A stretch of 64,000 bases of DNA from Humulus lupulus (GCF_963169125.1 NC_084793.1:37350578-37414577); one strand, 5' to 3'; positions 22,542-33,510 are shown, counted from the first letter of the stretch. A program made the numbers and translations. Notes: generated from the sequence alone by a model not told the origin.

Positions 22542-23990
22542 AATGTTTTGCTAGTCCTCAAGCAAAAGAAAAATTAAAAACACACTTTTTTTTTTTTTTT
22601 TTAATTGGAGATATCAAATGTTTTCCTCAAAAATTGCATAATGAAAGTAGCTCAAAGAATATTATGAAGAGACATTAAGCTCATGTAATTAATCCAATAG
22701 TCAATCTTGCTTTCAACAACTAATTTTCAATATGGAAACACAAAACTATTTACCAAGTAATCATGTGGAATTTTGGAAAAATTTATGCAAAGATAAAATA
22801 ATTAAATCTCAAGGAATGATGAATTAATTTTTTTTTTCGTACCAAAGTCCCATAGGTTCGTTTTTCTTATGTCTCTCCACTAATGTAGAACAACACAAAA
22901 TCAAGGATCAATAGGACTTTATAGGCTTGTAATGTGCGGGTAAAGAAAAAGGTGAGAAAAATGATATTGAATTTAAGCTTAGATCACTTTTTCCTAACAC
23001 ATGAGTATTTCCGAACTTTTCACTAGACATCACAATATTTCAAGTATACGCCATAACATTTCCATAGTAATTCTTTCCACCCATTTGGAATCTTCAATTT
23101 TTTTTTTTTTTTTTTTAGCTTGCCACAATATTTTTGTTTTGTTTTTTTTTTTTTTTAAGATGTGGCTTTCCGAATTTCTTTCCTATTTTCACTTTGGTAA
23201 CAAATCAAGATGCATAGCTCTATGATATTTTCTCATGTGTAAAGAATGAAATTTATGAAGAAGTTTTACATTTCACATATGGGTAAAACAATAACAAGGC
23301 TCGTGTTTGGCTCAAATGGGGTAAACTAGGGAATAATGTGCGTAACGGTGATTAAGTAAAAAGGCTCAAACGTTCCAAAGATAGCCTAAATCATTTCCCT
23401 AATGATGTGCTTTTCTAGGATTTCGCCTCAAGAGATAATTAATCGAATTCTAGGACTTGTGAGATTTACAAAATTTTATGCTTATATAAATTAATCTAAA
23501 TTACACAAAAATTCTTAGAAAGATAGAAAGTGTTCTTTTATGAAAAATCTATATTTAAGCAAGACTAACCCAAAGATTAAAAATAGAGCTTAAGAAATAT
23601 TCACATTTTTCTAAGAACTAAATTCAAATTCAATTTATCATCTAAAAATGAAAAATCACCAAAAAATTTTTTTGAACATTTTATATAAAAAAAATAAAAA
23701 AAAACACACAACACTACCCCCAAACTTAAACAAAACATTGTCCTCAATGAGCAATAAATTTGAAAAAGTTAAGAAAACTCCCTTGAATGTATGCTTCCAT
23801 GATTTGGCTCCTTCGTTTTTGGGCTAGAAGTTTCCTTCAAACTTATTTGAACTTGAAAAACATGAAACAAACACACAACAAACGTGAAATACAAAAGGAA
23901 ATACAAAATGGAACTTGAAACTTATGGGTTGCCTCCCACAAAGCGCTTTAGTTTATAGTCTTTAGCTCGACTATTTTTTTTTATTTTTTT

Positions 23991-24995
23991 TTATCCTACA
24001 CCCAATCGATGGTGTAGAATTTCATTTGTAGGGTGAACTATAATGTTGATGCAAATGCCATAAATGAGAATTGAAAGCATCACACCTACGAAGTATTTAG
24101 AGACATGCAATTTTGGTGGTATTTCAATGAAGTAAGAAAATTGCACATCTTTTTTATTCTCCTTTGGACTTTGAGTGAATATGTAAATTGGTTCAACTAT
24201 TGGCTCATGAAATACAACAATATCTTTTTCTTTTTCATCATGAGCCACAACAATCATTTCATCCAACTTCTTAGTTTCAAGAATTGGTTGGATGCTTATC
24301 AACGGTTCTCCTACAACTTCATTCATTTTTTCACTCTCATTTTGACTTAATGGGTCGTGAATGGGTTGACTAGGAAGAACTTGTTTTTCTGACTCGATCA
24401 TAATAGTTGCAAGTTGACTCATTTGTGTCTCAATTTTCAAAAGGGATTGAGATTGATGATGCAAAATTTGTTGGGTCGACTGCATGAACTGTTGTAGGGT
24501 ATCCTCTAGAGATGGATTAATTTTTGGTTGAGGAGGATATGACAGATCGGGTTGGGCATAACCCAGATTAGGCGTGTTGAATTGATGCACATGGTTGATT
24601 GGAGACATGTTTTGACTCCATGTAGAATTTGGATTATAGGTGGGATCAAATGGGATTTCTGAGGAATTCTCATAAGCATGCACATCATTGGTTTCATTAT
24701 AATCAAAGTGCGATGATGCATAATAGTTGTACTCAGGCTTCCAACTAAAATCAATGGGATTTTCCAATGGATGACTACAATTCTCATGGTGATGAGAGTG
24801 AAATGCACTATTTATCTCCCTATGGTCATCTTGAGTTTGCCTAGCTTGTAAGACATCTAGTGTTCTAGACAAACTTTCTATTTGAGCGTTGATGTCTTCT
24901 CTTTCCCTAGGATGATATGCATTGTCAAAATTCCTAGTACTATTCCAAGGGCATCCATTTTGGCTCATGTAACCTATGCTACCAATAGGAAACAT
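23991..24995 (-). CDS. Gag-like protein of the non-autonomous Athila-like element
   Basis: 334 residues, intact. The start MFPIGSIGYMSQNGCPW precedes an Asn/His/Tyr-rich low-complexity region. A helical segment follows (DTLQQFMQSTQQILHHQSQS, then LKIETQMSQLATIMI, about residues 165-205) that resembles the QFMQ...LETQ(M/V)(G/S)QLA stretch near the end of Athila Gag. After that comes an acidic region with repeated EP/VV motifs and a hydrophobic segment (YFVGVMLSILIYGICINII, about residues 297-316) near the C-terminus. No zinc knuckle, protease or polymerase motif is visible. It is probably a Gag remnant kept in frame, possibly for RNA packaging or translation. Its exact role is not known. Confidence 0.65.
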   Translation of the reverse strand: MFPIGSIGYMSQNGCPWNSTRNFDNAYHPREREDINAQIESLSRTLDVLQARQTQDDHREINSAFHSHHHENCSHPLENPIDFSWKPEYNYYASSHFDYNETNDVHAYENSSEIPFDPTYNPNSTWSQNMSPINHVHQFNTPNLGYAQPDLSYPPQPKINPSLEDTLQQFMQSTQQILHHQSQSLLKIETQMSQLATIMIESEKQVLPSQPIHDPLSQNESEKMNEVVGEPLISIQPILETKKLDEMIVVAHDEKEKDIVVFHEPIVEPIYIFTQSPKENKKDVQFSYFIEIPPKLHVSKYFVGVMLSILIYGICINIIVHPTNEILHHRLGVG

Positions 24996-25030
24996 GGCAA
25001 TAACTCAATGACAATTTTTTTGTGAAAATC

Positions 25031-25275
25031 TCAAGAAACCTTTTCTGATATGGAAGGTCAATTGAAATTGCAACCATAGAGCATAATTAGAATTTCAAGA
25101 GATTTAAATTTTTTTTTTTTTGCAAATTAAAATTACAAGAAATAAACACAATTAAATAACAAAACAAAATTAGCAAACATAAATGAAAAATAAAATTAAA
25201 TGACAAAGACAAGAAACATTTTCTGATGTGGAAGATCAGTCGAAACCGCAACCACAGAGCATACTTAGATTTTTT
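25031..25275 (-). repeat. Direct repeat of about 64 bp in the Athila-like leader
   Basis: The block CAAGAAAC(C/A)TTTTCTGAT(A/G)TGGAA through GCAACCA(T/C)AGAGCATA occurs at about 25031-25094 and again at 25209-25272, a spacing of 178 bp. It lies between the primer site and the gag ORF, so it belongs to the 5' leader of the transcript. Confidence 0.75.
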
Positions 25276-25356
25276 TTTTTTTTGACAATAAAAAATAAAA
25301 TAACTAGTAGAAGAATTTTACTCACCTTGACACAAATTGTTTCTCTTCTTTGCAAC

Positions 25357-25374
25357 TCCCCGGCAATGGCGCCA
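25357..25374 (-). other. Primer binding site, tRNA-Asp type
   Basis: The minus strand reads TGGCGCCATTGCCGGGGA six bases after the 5' LTR. Athila elements typically have this site with one different base (CGTTG in place of CATTG). It supports the family assignment. Confidence 0.88.
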
Positions 25375-25380
25375 AAAACT

Positions 25381-26754
25381 TGATGGACCCAAAACGGGTA
25401 TGTTTTAAAATTTAAACTCGCAAGCGCACGAATCGTATTTATAGAATAGTTTTCGTGTAAGCACGAGGTCGAACCCAAAGGAGTTGACTTAAATCAAAAG
25501 AGAAAACTATTTTTACCAAAGTGAAATAAATTTCTAACCTAGTTCCAAAGATTAATGTGTTTTGTTTTAAAATAAAGAAAGAAAATACTAAAAATAAATA
25601 AACTAAAAAGATTTGTTTTTAATAGTTATTTATAAAATTATTAAGATTTTAGAATCCACAAAATATAAATAATAATATTTATTAATATGTTGACTTCCCA
25701 ATTTTTAGTGATAATTGAAATTAATCTAATTACCTTTTCCAAAACATTATTTTTACATTTTCCTTCATTTCAATAGTATAACTTCAAATCATTAGTTGTG
25801 AATCAATTTAATGAAACTACAAAAAAATCAAATAATGTTATTTCTAAAGCAAAATATAGTATTTTTGTTATAAGCATTGGATGTGAACAATTTAATGACA
25901 CATCTTAATCAAAGAATACTATGTTTTTGCACAATTAAGAACCAAGTAAAATATGTTCTAACAATCTAAAATACATGATATTATAGATGAAAGAAATATT
26001 TAGAAGAAGAAAAATCATAAACTTTATTGCTCATTTTGGGAGGTCAACATAAAATAAACACTATATAGTTATATCTTGGTTCATCCTCCACCTTAATAAT
26101 TTTAAGTGGATTAGAAACCCATAACTATCAAAAACAAAATAAAAATTACAACATAAATAGGAAAATTTGGAGGAGGAACCTCCAAATTATTCCTCTAAAA
26201 ATACATAAAAACTAATCTAAGAAAAGAAAAAGATGGAGAGAATAGAGAGATGGAAGAAGTGGTGTAAGAGAAGGTGTGCTTGAAATGGTGAAATGAGACT
26301 CCTATTTATAGATAAATTTTTTGGTAAAGGATAACACTCCTATTGGTCTAAAAAAAAGCACATGGATTCATGCTCAAAATTGTCATCTTTTCCTATAGTT
26401 ACAAATCCAATGGTGGAGAAAGAAGCACATGGATTGATGACATGGCATTGTCAAGAATTGGATTGGGCCTTTCATTTTGGGCTTGATTTCTTCATTTCTT
26501 TATACCAACATTTTATCAACATTTCATTTGCTCCCAACAAATACACCTACATAAATAAATTAAACACACATAAATTAGTAACAACATAATTAAACAAAAT
26601 AAATACAAAAAACAAATAAAAATACATAAAATCAAAATAAAACTAATAAATTCAAAATTACTTAAAAAATTGATAAATTAATTAAAAACTCAAGAACTAA
26701 GCAACAATTGGCTTATAAAATGTGGTAAAATAACTCTATTTTGTAGAGTTATCA
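25381..26754 (-). repeat. 5' LTR of the Athila-like element
   Basis: 1374 bp, no difference from the 3' LTR noted on reading. TATA box opposite 26302-26311. Confidence 0.94.
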
Positions 26755-26759
26755 CAGAG

Positions 26760-26834
26760 GAGGCTGCTCGGGAGGAGGCAGAGAAGGCCAAGGAGGATGC
26801 TCAGAAGGCTAAGGGGGGTGCTCCTCCCTCCTAA
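26760..26834 (+). pseudogene. C-terminal end of the Tat antisense ORF
   Basis: The frame resumes after the insertion with EEAAREEAEKAKEDAQKAKGG and stops at TAA. It is a Glu/Lys/Ala-rich coiled-coil tail that continues 20718-21149. Confidence 0.65.
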
Positions 26835-28247
26835 ATCTCGACTCGGGGCTGCGTCCCTTTGAACCCCTTGTAATAGTTTTTATCTTCTGTTTTCTATTCC
26901 CTTGGGGCTAAGATAATTTATATCTCGTAAAAGAGTTATTTTCTTATGATATTTATAATACCGTGTTTGACTTTACTTTAATATTTTTGCTTTACATTTC
27001 TTAAGTCAAAATATTACAAGCAATTTATATTAAAAGTGTCCTTATGTTTGTTTATTCATACAAACACGTGGTGGATTTTAAGCTCGAGCTTCAATGCATT
27101 CATGCATAATTTACTCGATGTATCCGTGTTCGATCTCGTTACACGTAAAGGTCGGAACTTACTTTTACCATGCACTCGAAAGTACTTATATGTCGTGTAA
27201 TGTAGGTGGTTTAGTTATATCCTTCTTTTCTAGTTACTTTCCTCGTCCTCGGGTAGCTCCCCAAAGTTATGAGGTCGAAACTATCTCTTTGCAAGATATT
27301 CCAGCCTCGATCTCAACTTAACTTGAAGTAGGTTTATTTATATTCCAACTTTCCGTCGATTAGTTTTATCTGGTTTATTCCAAACCTATTTAGGTTGTGT
27401 TTTTGGTTCGTACTCCATACACAAATATTTTTTATCTAGTTATGTCTAGATCGCGCATTTGGTTTTATCCAAATTACCTTGCCTCGTTCATTTGGTTATA
27501 TCCAAACACTTTTATTCTTTAATAATTTGGTTCCAAACTATCTTAGCTCGCGTATTTGGTTATATCCAAACACTTTTATTCTTTTAATAATTTGGTTATG
27601 TCCAAACTATCTTAGCTCACGTATTTGGTTATATCCAAACACTTTTATTCTTTTAATAATTTGGTTATGTCCAAACTATCTTAGCTCGCGTATTTGGTTA
27701 TATCCAAACACTTTTATTCTTTTCGTGTACGCTATTTTTTATTTTTTCAAGCTTACGGTATGTATACCACTAATGCCCCCTTAATATCCTATGAGTTTGA
27801 CCATAGGTTATTAAATTAAGAGAGTTTGCAAAAAATACAACATATTGAGACAAAAATGGACCTTTATTCAGAATTGAACAATTTATTAACAGAAGCATAG
27901 TAGAGAAAGACAAGCACGGTTACAGGTGACATCATTCCTACACTACTGATAGTAAGGTCGTAGATGTTCGCCATTCCATGCTCGTGGTACCAAATCCCCG
28001 TTCAATCTTGCCAATTTGTAAATGTCAGGTCGGATAACTTATTCGATCTGATAAGTTCCTTCCCAATTAGACTCGAGCACTCCAGCAGGCGGGTGCTGCG
28101 TAGCTAAGAACACACGCCTTAGCACCAAGTCTCCCAAACCAAATTTTATGTCTCTAACCTTTTTATTGAAATACCGGGTAGCTCATTGCTGATATGCTGC
28201 ATTTTTTAGTTGAGCCTCGTCCCGTCTTTCTTCGATCAGGTCTGGAC
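26835..28247. other. Tat 3' region between integrase and antisense ORF
   Basis: Non-coding Tat sequence with many CTCG-rich motifs and a tandem array at 27470-27723. No gene is seen. The part from about 27950 to 28247 still reads as degraded integrase C-terminal tail on the minus strand, but stops are frequent. Confidence 0.5.
27470..27723 (+). repeat. Tandem repeat, 69-bp unit, about 3.5 copies
   Basis: The unit TTTGGTTATATCCAAAC...TAATTTGGTTATGTCCAAAC...TTAGCTC recurs at an exact 69-bp spacing (27541, 27610 and 27679). Each unit holds two small palindromes (GGTTATATCC and a GGTTATGTCC variant). Such short arrays are common in Tat/Ogre untranslated regions. Confidence 0.85.
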
Positions 28248-28980
28248 TTACTTCGAGCTGGGATTGGTTCGAGGCTTAATCATAGGCATGGCTATGAATG
28301 GTGGGTATTTCGACCTCAATTGGTAGCATAGCATCGCATCCATATGCCAGAGAAAAAGGGCATGTTCTGTTGAAGTATGAGCTGTGGTCCGATATGCCCA
28401 CAAGACTTGGGGCAATTCTTCGGGCCATTTTCCCTTAGCTTCTTCCAATTTCTTCTTCATTGAGCACTTCAGGGTTTTATTCACAGCTTCGACTTGGCTA
28501 TTCGCTTGGGGATGGGCCATAGAGGATAAGCTCTTTATTATCCCATTTTTTTCACAAAAGTTAGTAAACAGTTCAATATCGAACTGAGTACCGTTGTCCG
28601 ATACTATCTTCCTCGGCATTCCATATTGGCAGATTATATTTTTTACCACAAAGTCCAAGACTTTCTTTGAGGTAATTGTTGCCAGGGGTTCGGCCTCGGT
28701 CCACTTCGTGAAGTAATCTACCGCGACTACTGCACATTTAATTCTGCCCTTGCCCATTGGCAATGAGCCTATGAGGTCAATTCCCCAGACCGCAAAGGGC
28801 CATGGGGAGGTCATCATAGTTAGCTCAGAAGGTGGAGCTCGTGGGATTGTAGCGAATCGCTAACACTTATCGTATCTCTTGACGTAATCAAATGAGTCTG
28901 CTTTGATAGTGGGCCAGAAGTACCCTTGGCGTATAATTTTCTTAGATAGGATATGCCCCCCAGTGTGGTCCCCATAGAAT
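28248..28980 (-). pseudogene. Tat integrase (degenerate)
   Basis: On the minus strand, GDHTGGHILSKKIIRQGYFWP and a following CxxC-like stretch give the zinc-finger part, with an in-frame stop after DKC. The open frame 28817-28248 carries the catalytic core: D in GIDLIGSLP, D in VSDNGTQFD and E in NSQVEAVNK. The family makes an integrase that joins the cDNA into chromosomes; this copy is broken upstream of and after the core. Confidence 0.88.
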
Positions 28981-28994
28981 CCTTCATGTATCTC

Positions 28995-29729
28995 TTATAG
29001 GATCTTCTTAGCCTCGAGTGGAGTCACACATCGGAGTAGTGGCATAGAGTATCCTCTTCGATATAGCCTTCCTTCCGCAATAGTGTATCTGGGAATCTGA
29101 TACATCAATTTTCGAGCCTTGTTCCGTTCAGCTGGGAGAATGCTGGTCTCAAGGTACTCAACTATTGGGGTCATCCAGGTTGGCTCAGAGTTAATCATGC
29201 ATACATCTTCCTGTTCAGGCTCGCTTATACTGGGTGTCGATAGATTCTCGATTGACACAACATTCAGCTCGTCGACCTCGGTGGATGCGTCGAGCCTGGC
29301 TAGGGCATCTGCATTCGAATTTTGTTCTCGGGGAACCTGCTCTATTGTGTAGAATTCGAAATGTTTGAGAGCTACTTTTGCTTTTTCCAAATATGTAGCC
29401 ACTCTTATCCCACGAGCCTGGTATTCCCCTAAAATTTGGTTGACCACCAACTGGGAGTCACTGTAGCAATGTATCACCTTAGCCTTGAGTTCCTTGGCTA
29501 TTCGAAGTCTTGCCAGTAGAGCCTCGTATTCAGCCTCATTGTTTGACGCTCCGAAGTCAAATCTCAAAGCGGAGTGAAATCGACTCCCACTTGGGGTGAT
29601 CAGTATTATTCCTGCCCTCGATCTATTTTTGTTGGAAGACCCATCGACATAAATTTTCCACAGCTCGCGGGCTAGGGTTATAACTTCGTCATCAGTCATT
29701 CCAGTGCATTCCACTATGAAGTCTGCCAA
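28995..29729 (-). pseudogene. Tat second RNase H (archaeal-like) and linker to integrase
   Basis: 244 codons open. Residues about 26-150 form a complete type I RNase H fold: D in KIYVDGSSNKNRSRAG, E in NNEAEYEALLARL, D in CYSDSQLVVNQI, and the final D in NSNADALARL. This domain is distinct from the usual gypsy RNase H just upstream, and the pair defines the Tat lineage. The remainder leads into the integrase (IPRYTIAEGRLYRRG). Confidence 0.9.
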
Positions 29730-29732
29730 GGC

Positions 29733-30023
29733 CTATCCTCTTATGGTTGTCCTTGGATGATAAGTGATCTCGAATTGTCCGAGCTCAACAGCCCATTTTA
29801 GTAATCGACCCGAGGCTTCTGGCTTGGATAAGACTTGTCGTTGTGGTTGGTCCGTCAGCACATGGATGGGGTACGCTTGGAAGTAAGGTCGGAGCTTTTG
29901 AGATGAGTGGATTAGGCTGAGAGCCAACTTCTCCATTAAGGGGTATCTTGTTTCTGCCCCCAGTAACCTTTTGCTGACATAGTATACTGGCTTTTGCACC
30001 TTCTGTTCTTCTCGGACGAGCAT
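29733..30023 (-). pseudogene. Tat first RNase H (gypsy type), C-terminal part
   Basis: Open segment with KPVYYVSKRLLGAETRYP, KLALSLIHSSQKLRPYF and ILTDQP-like motifs (here VLTDQPQRQVL), then LKWAVELGQFEITYHPR. These are the standard RNase H features that follow gypsy RT. In Tat elements this domain is usually considered degraded at the active site, with the second RNase H taking over. Confidence 0.85.
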
Positions 30024-30027
30024 GGCG

Positions 30028-30992
30028 CTGATGGCGTGCTCGGTTATTGAGCTCCTGAAATGTTAGCTTGCATTCCTATGTCCATTCAAATTTTTTGCCC
30101 CCTCTCAAAAGGTTGAAAAATGGAAGACAGCGGTCTGTAGATTTTGAGATAAACCTACTTAATGCTGCCATCCGTCCAGTTAAACTCTGGACATCCTTAT
30201 GATTTTGAGGTGAGGACATGTCAATTAACGCTTGGATCTTGTCAGGATTAGCCTCTATTCCCCGGGCATTCACAATGAAGCCTAGGAACTTCCCCGACGA
30301 TACTCCAAAAGAGCATTTCTAGGGGTTGAGCTTCATGTTGTACTTCCGTAGCACGGCAAAGCACTCTTCAAGGTCGTCCACATGGTTATTGTTATGTTTT
30401 GATTTAACTAACATATCATCAACATAAACCTCCATGTTATTACCTATCTGTTTGGAGAACATCATGTTTACGAGTCATTGGTATATGGCTCCAGCATTCT
30501 TGAGCCCGAACATCATGACATTGTAGCAATATAGCCATTTATCTGTCACAAAACTCGTTTGCTCTTGGTCCGGGGCATGCATGGCAATCTAGTTATATCC
30601 AGAATAAGCATCCATGAACGACATGAGTCCATGCCTAGTTGTGGCATCTACGAGCTGGTCGATCCGAGGTAGGGGAAGCATTCCTTAGGACATGCTTTAT
30701 TAAGGCCTGAGTAATCAATACAGGTTCGCCATGTTCCGTTAGGTTTCGGAACTAGCACCGGGTTAGCGGCCCAATCTGGGTAGAAGACATCTCATATGAA
30801 TCGATTTGCCTTTAACCTGTCGACCTCTTCCTTCAGGGCCTTCTTCCTGTCGTCGTCTAGGAGTCTTCGTTTTTGCTGCTTCGGAGGGAAGCTCTTGTCA
30901 ATATTAAGAGCGTGGCTTATCACATTCGGACTTATCCCTACCATGTTCGAATGTGACCAAGCGAATAATCCTGGTTCATTTTCAAGAAGCAA
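30028..30992 (-). pseudogene. Tat reverse transcriptase (many stops and frameshifts)
   Basis: The N-terminal part is open (30992-30792: ISPNVISHALNIDKSFPP, KKALKEEVDRLKANRFI). Further on only short frames remain, but RT blocks can still be read: NPVLVPKPNGTWRTCIDY near 30730, the polymerase motif YVDDMLVKS near 30410-30435, and FLGFIVNARGIEANPDKI near 30280. At least five stop codons or frame changes interrupt it, so no functional RT can be made. Confidence 0.88.
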
Positions 30993-31000
30993 ATTAATTG

Positions 31001-31770
31001 CTATTTTGTTTCTTCCGAAAGGTTTTTCCCCACCTTCACATTTTTCGGGGGGCCAACTTCTTCGAGCATGACCTCTTCGAGCTCTTCTAGTGGCTCGAGA
31101 TCAGCTCTTTCCTCTATTCTCGGATCAATTTCTTCGTCTATCTCGAAGACAGTCCCATCCTTATTTTGAATTATGACAAGTGTTTGTGCACTTGTTTGTT
31201 TCTTTCCTCTAATGAAAATGCTATAGCATTCTCTCCCTGCGAGCTGGTCTCCTTTCAGAGTCCCGATGCCACTAGAAGTCAGGAACTTGATGGCTAGATG
31301 CCTTACAGACAAAACTGCCCCTAGCCCTACTAGGACGGGTCTCCCGAGCAGTATGTTGTAGGCCGATGGCAGATCCACTACTACGAATTCCATCATCTTG
31401 GTTGTCGAGACCGGGAAGTCTCCCAAGGTTACAGGGAGTTCGATGGATCCCATACAGGCAATCCCTTCTCTTGAAAAGCCATACAATGTCGTTGCACAGG
31501 CCTTTAGGTCGCGAAGTGCGAGTCCCATCTTTTCTAAGATAGCCTTGTAGAGGATATTTACTGAGTTCCCATTATCAACCAGGACTCGGTGTACCCTCTT
31601 GTTCGCGAGCTGAAGGGTGATGAACATCGGGTCATTGTGAGGGAATTGTACATGAGATGCGTCATCCTCAGTAAAATTTATGGGTTGAGATTCAACCCTT
31701 TGTTGTTTTGGAGCTTTGGGTTCGGGTTTGTAGGGAGACCTGTCACCAGTTTTCAACTCATTCACATATC
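31001..31770 (-). pseudogene. Tat protease region
   Basis: An open 254-codon frame. After a Lys/Pro-rich linker (PYKPEPKAPKQQ), the retropepsin core appears with active site VLVDNGNSVNILY (DNG in place of the usual DSG/DTG, common in Tat elements) and the distal AYNILLGRP motif. The last part (DPRIEERADLEPLEELEEV) is the acidic linker to RT. Confidence 0.85.
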
Positions 31771-31885
31771 GTTTCTAGGCGTTCCTGCCCGATCCTACAA
31801 TATGTGGTCCCCCATAGATGGTTATGACATCTTCTCCATCAATCAGAGGGAGTCGTTCATCCTCCCTTGCTCGAGAGTTGTTCTT

Positions 31886-32308
31886 CTAGGTAGGCAGTGC
31901 TGCAGCTGCCCTCTGGTTGGTGGAAGCATGATTGGGATTTTCGTTCTTGACATATTGTCTAAAATATCCTCTCGAGATCAATCCTTCGATCTCGTCTTTT
32001 AATTGCCGGCACTCATCGGTTGTATGTCTAATATCTTTATGAAATCTGCAGTACTTGTTGGAGTCTCTTTTAGCCTTTTGGTTCTTCATGGGGTTAGGTC
32101 GTCTGAAAGGGACTTGGTTTTCATTAGCCAAGTAGATATTATCCCGAGACTCGTTGAGCTCGGTATACACTTTGTATACAGAGAAATATTTTTCCCCTTT
32201 CTTTTTCTTTCCCCCTTCCGCCTTGGGGTTATTCCCTTCATTCTTCTTCCTTTTAGAAGGGTTGTCCCTGGGGGGTTTTGAGGTCGTAGGATCCGCCGAA
32301 GTCGAGGC
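31886..32308 (-). pseudogene. Tat gag, C-terminal part, cut by the CACTA element
   Basis: The frame runs from the CACTA junction through Lys-rich sequence to KYCRFHKDIRHTTDECRQLK, the Cys/His zinc-knuckle variant CxxH...H...C seen in Tat Gag, then RGYFRQYVK. It is the continuation of 42415-41951 on the other side of the 9.6-kb insertion. Confidence 0.85.
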
Positions 32309-32320
32309 AGACACTACACC

Positions 32321-32365
32321 AAATACCCATTTCCATAACACATCAATATGATATTAATAGAAAAG
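32321..32365. repeat. Left subterminal region of the CACTA element
   Basis: Contains CCATAACACATC, one copy of the ATAACAC motif that is abundant at the other end. This is a likely transposase-binding site by analogy with TNPA motifs of En/Spm. Confidence 0.55.
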
Positions 32366-32685
32366 TATTATGGTAGAGTATTGTATTGGGCAACTTTTTA
32401 TGTAAAAAGGGCGGTAATATATTGCACATCCCGCCACTTAGAATTTTTTTTTCATTTCTGAGACCTGAGAATCCTTAGACACCCATCTCCTTTCTCTTCC
32501 CCATTTTTGAGACCCAAGACACTTATTTCTGATCTTTCCTTCAACATTTCTGCCCATGTAAATGGCTGGGTAATTTTGGGTAGCCCGCTTAAATGTAAAA
32601 CCCTTATTTTTTTTAGCAAATGTAAAAGGCAAAGTCATTATTTCCTTTTGATTCCTCTATGCTCTGCCGCAAGAGCTGGTCCGAA

Positions 32686-33149
32686 ATGGAGGTTGGAGAA
32701 AACACATTGTACCAGCAACTTCATAAGCTATAAGGGGTGAAGTCCGAAGAAGCTCTTGACCAATTGATTTCTGCTCTATGGCAAACCAAGAAGACTGGTC
32801 TCCGTGGTCACCATGACAAGTCCCATTTCCAGACCCTCCTCAATCTCCCTTCTCGCTCCGACCTCGACCCAATATGGAACGCTTCTCTTTTCTTCTTAAA
32901 TAGAGTTTTTTTCTTGGTGGGTTTTTGTTGCTTAGTGTTCTTGTGAAGAAAGTTTTGATTTTTGTGGTGCTTGAACAGGTTTTAGCATGCCTTCGTTCGA
33001 TGATTAGAAAATGCGCCTATGGAAACTTCAGTGGCGATGATCTTCTTAAGCTTGTTCCACCTGATTGGCCTGTTGATCTTCAGCAAATGCTTTTGCTTTT
33101 GTTCCAGAAGTATCAGAGTCAGTGGAAAGAGGATGTTTCAAAGGAACAG
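32686..33149 (+). pseudogene. Captured fragment of a COMM-domain-like gene (two exons)
   Basis: Exon 1 starts at ATG 32686 (MEVGENTLYQQLHKL) and has a TAA at codon 16, after which the frame continues with EEALDQLISALWQTKKTGL and KSHFQTLLNLPSRSDLDPI. Exon 2 (32979-33149, AACAG|GTTTTA to AACAG|GTTC) gives VLACLRSMIRKCAYGNFSGD and LLLLFQKYQSQWKEDVSKEQ. The pattern of an N-terminal helical half with NFSGDDLLKL resembles COMMD9-type proteins. I am not certain of the family. The nonsense codon and the lack of the C-terminal COMM domain make it a non-functional fragment. Confidence 0.6.
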
Positions 33150-33510
33150 GTTCATCTCTCTCTCGAATTTCTTGCCTTAAATCAATATCCTTGATAATGG
33201 ATTTCAGATTTAATGTACAAAAATTATAGCCATCTTCAATTCCAGTTGTGGTATTTCTTATGAAGAGTCTAAAATGTGCTCTAACTATCTTTGATAGACA
33301 ATGCTCTGTTGATTCTCCATGATAAGCGTCTTATTCCTCTCCTCAGGGTATGATTCTGCTGCCAATTTTATTTTATTTTTGAAGTAATTGATTAGTTATC
33401 TCTTCATTTATTTTGGATTCAATCTTAAATGTATCGTTTTCTTGTTAATTTAGCTTTTGTTTTTTTGCTTTGTCTAACAATATGCTTGTTTTAAATTTTA
33501 TGAGTATCAG

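Larger units (their letters stand above)
21155..26754 (-). mobile_element. Non-autonomous Athila-like LTR retrotransposon
   Basis: 5600 bp, flanked by the exact target duplication CAGAG (21150-21154 and 26755-26759). Both LTRs are 1374 bp and look identical throughout. The primer site matches tRNA-Asp, and the polypurine region AAGTTTGGGGGTG is typical of Athila elements. The 2.85-kb interior holds a single gag-like ORF and no protease, RT or integrase, so it must be moved by a partner. It interrupts the coiled-coil part of the Tat antisense ORF. It is the youngest insertion in the stack. Confidence 0.92.

Noticed and set aside
27470..27723. CRISPR-like array
   Set aside because: Plant context, and units are contiguous without unique spacers; ordinary tandem repeat.
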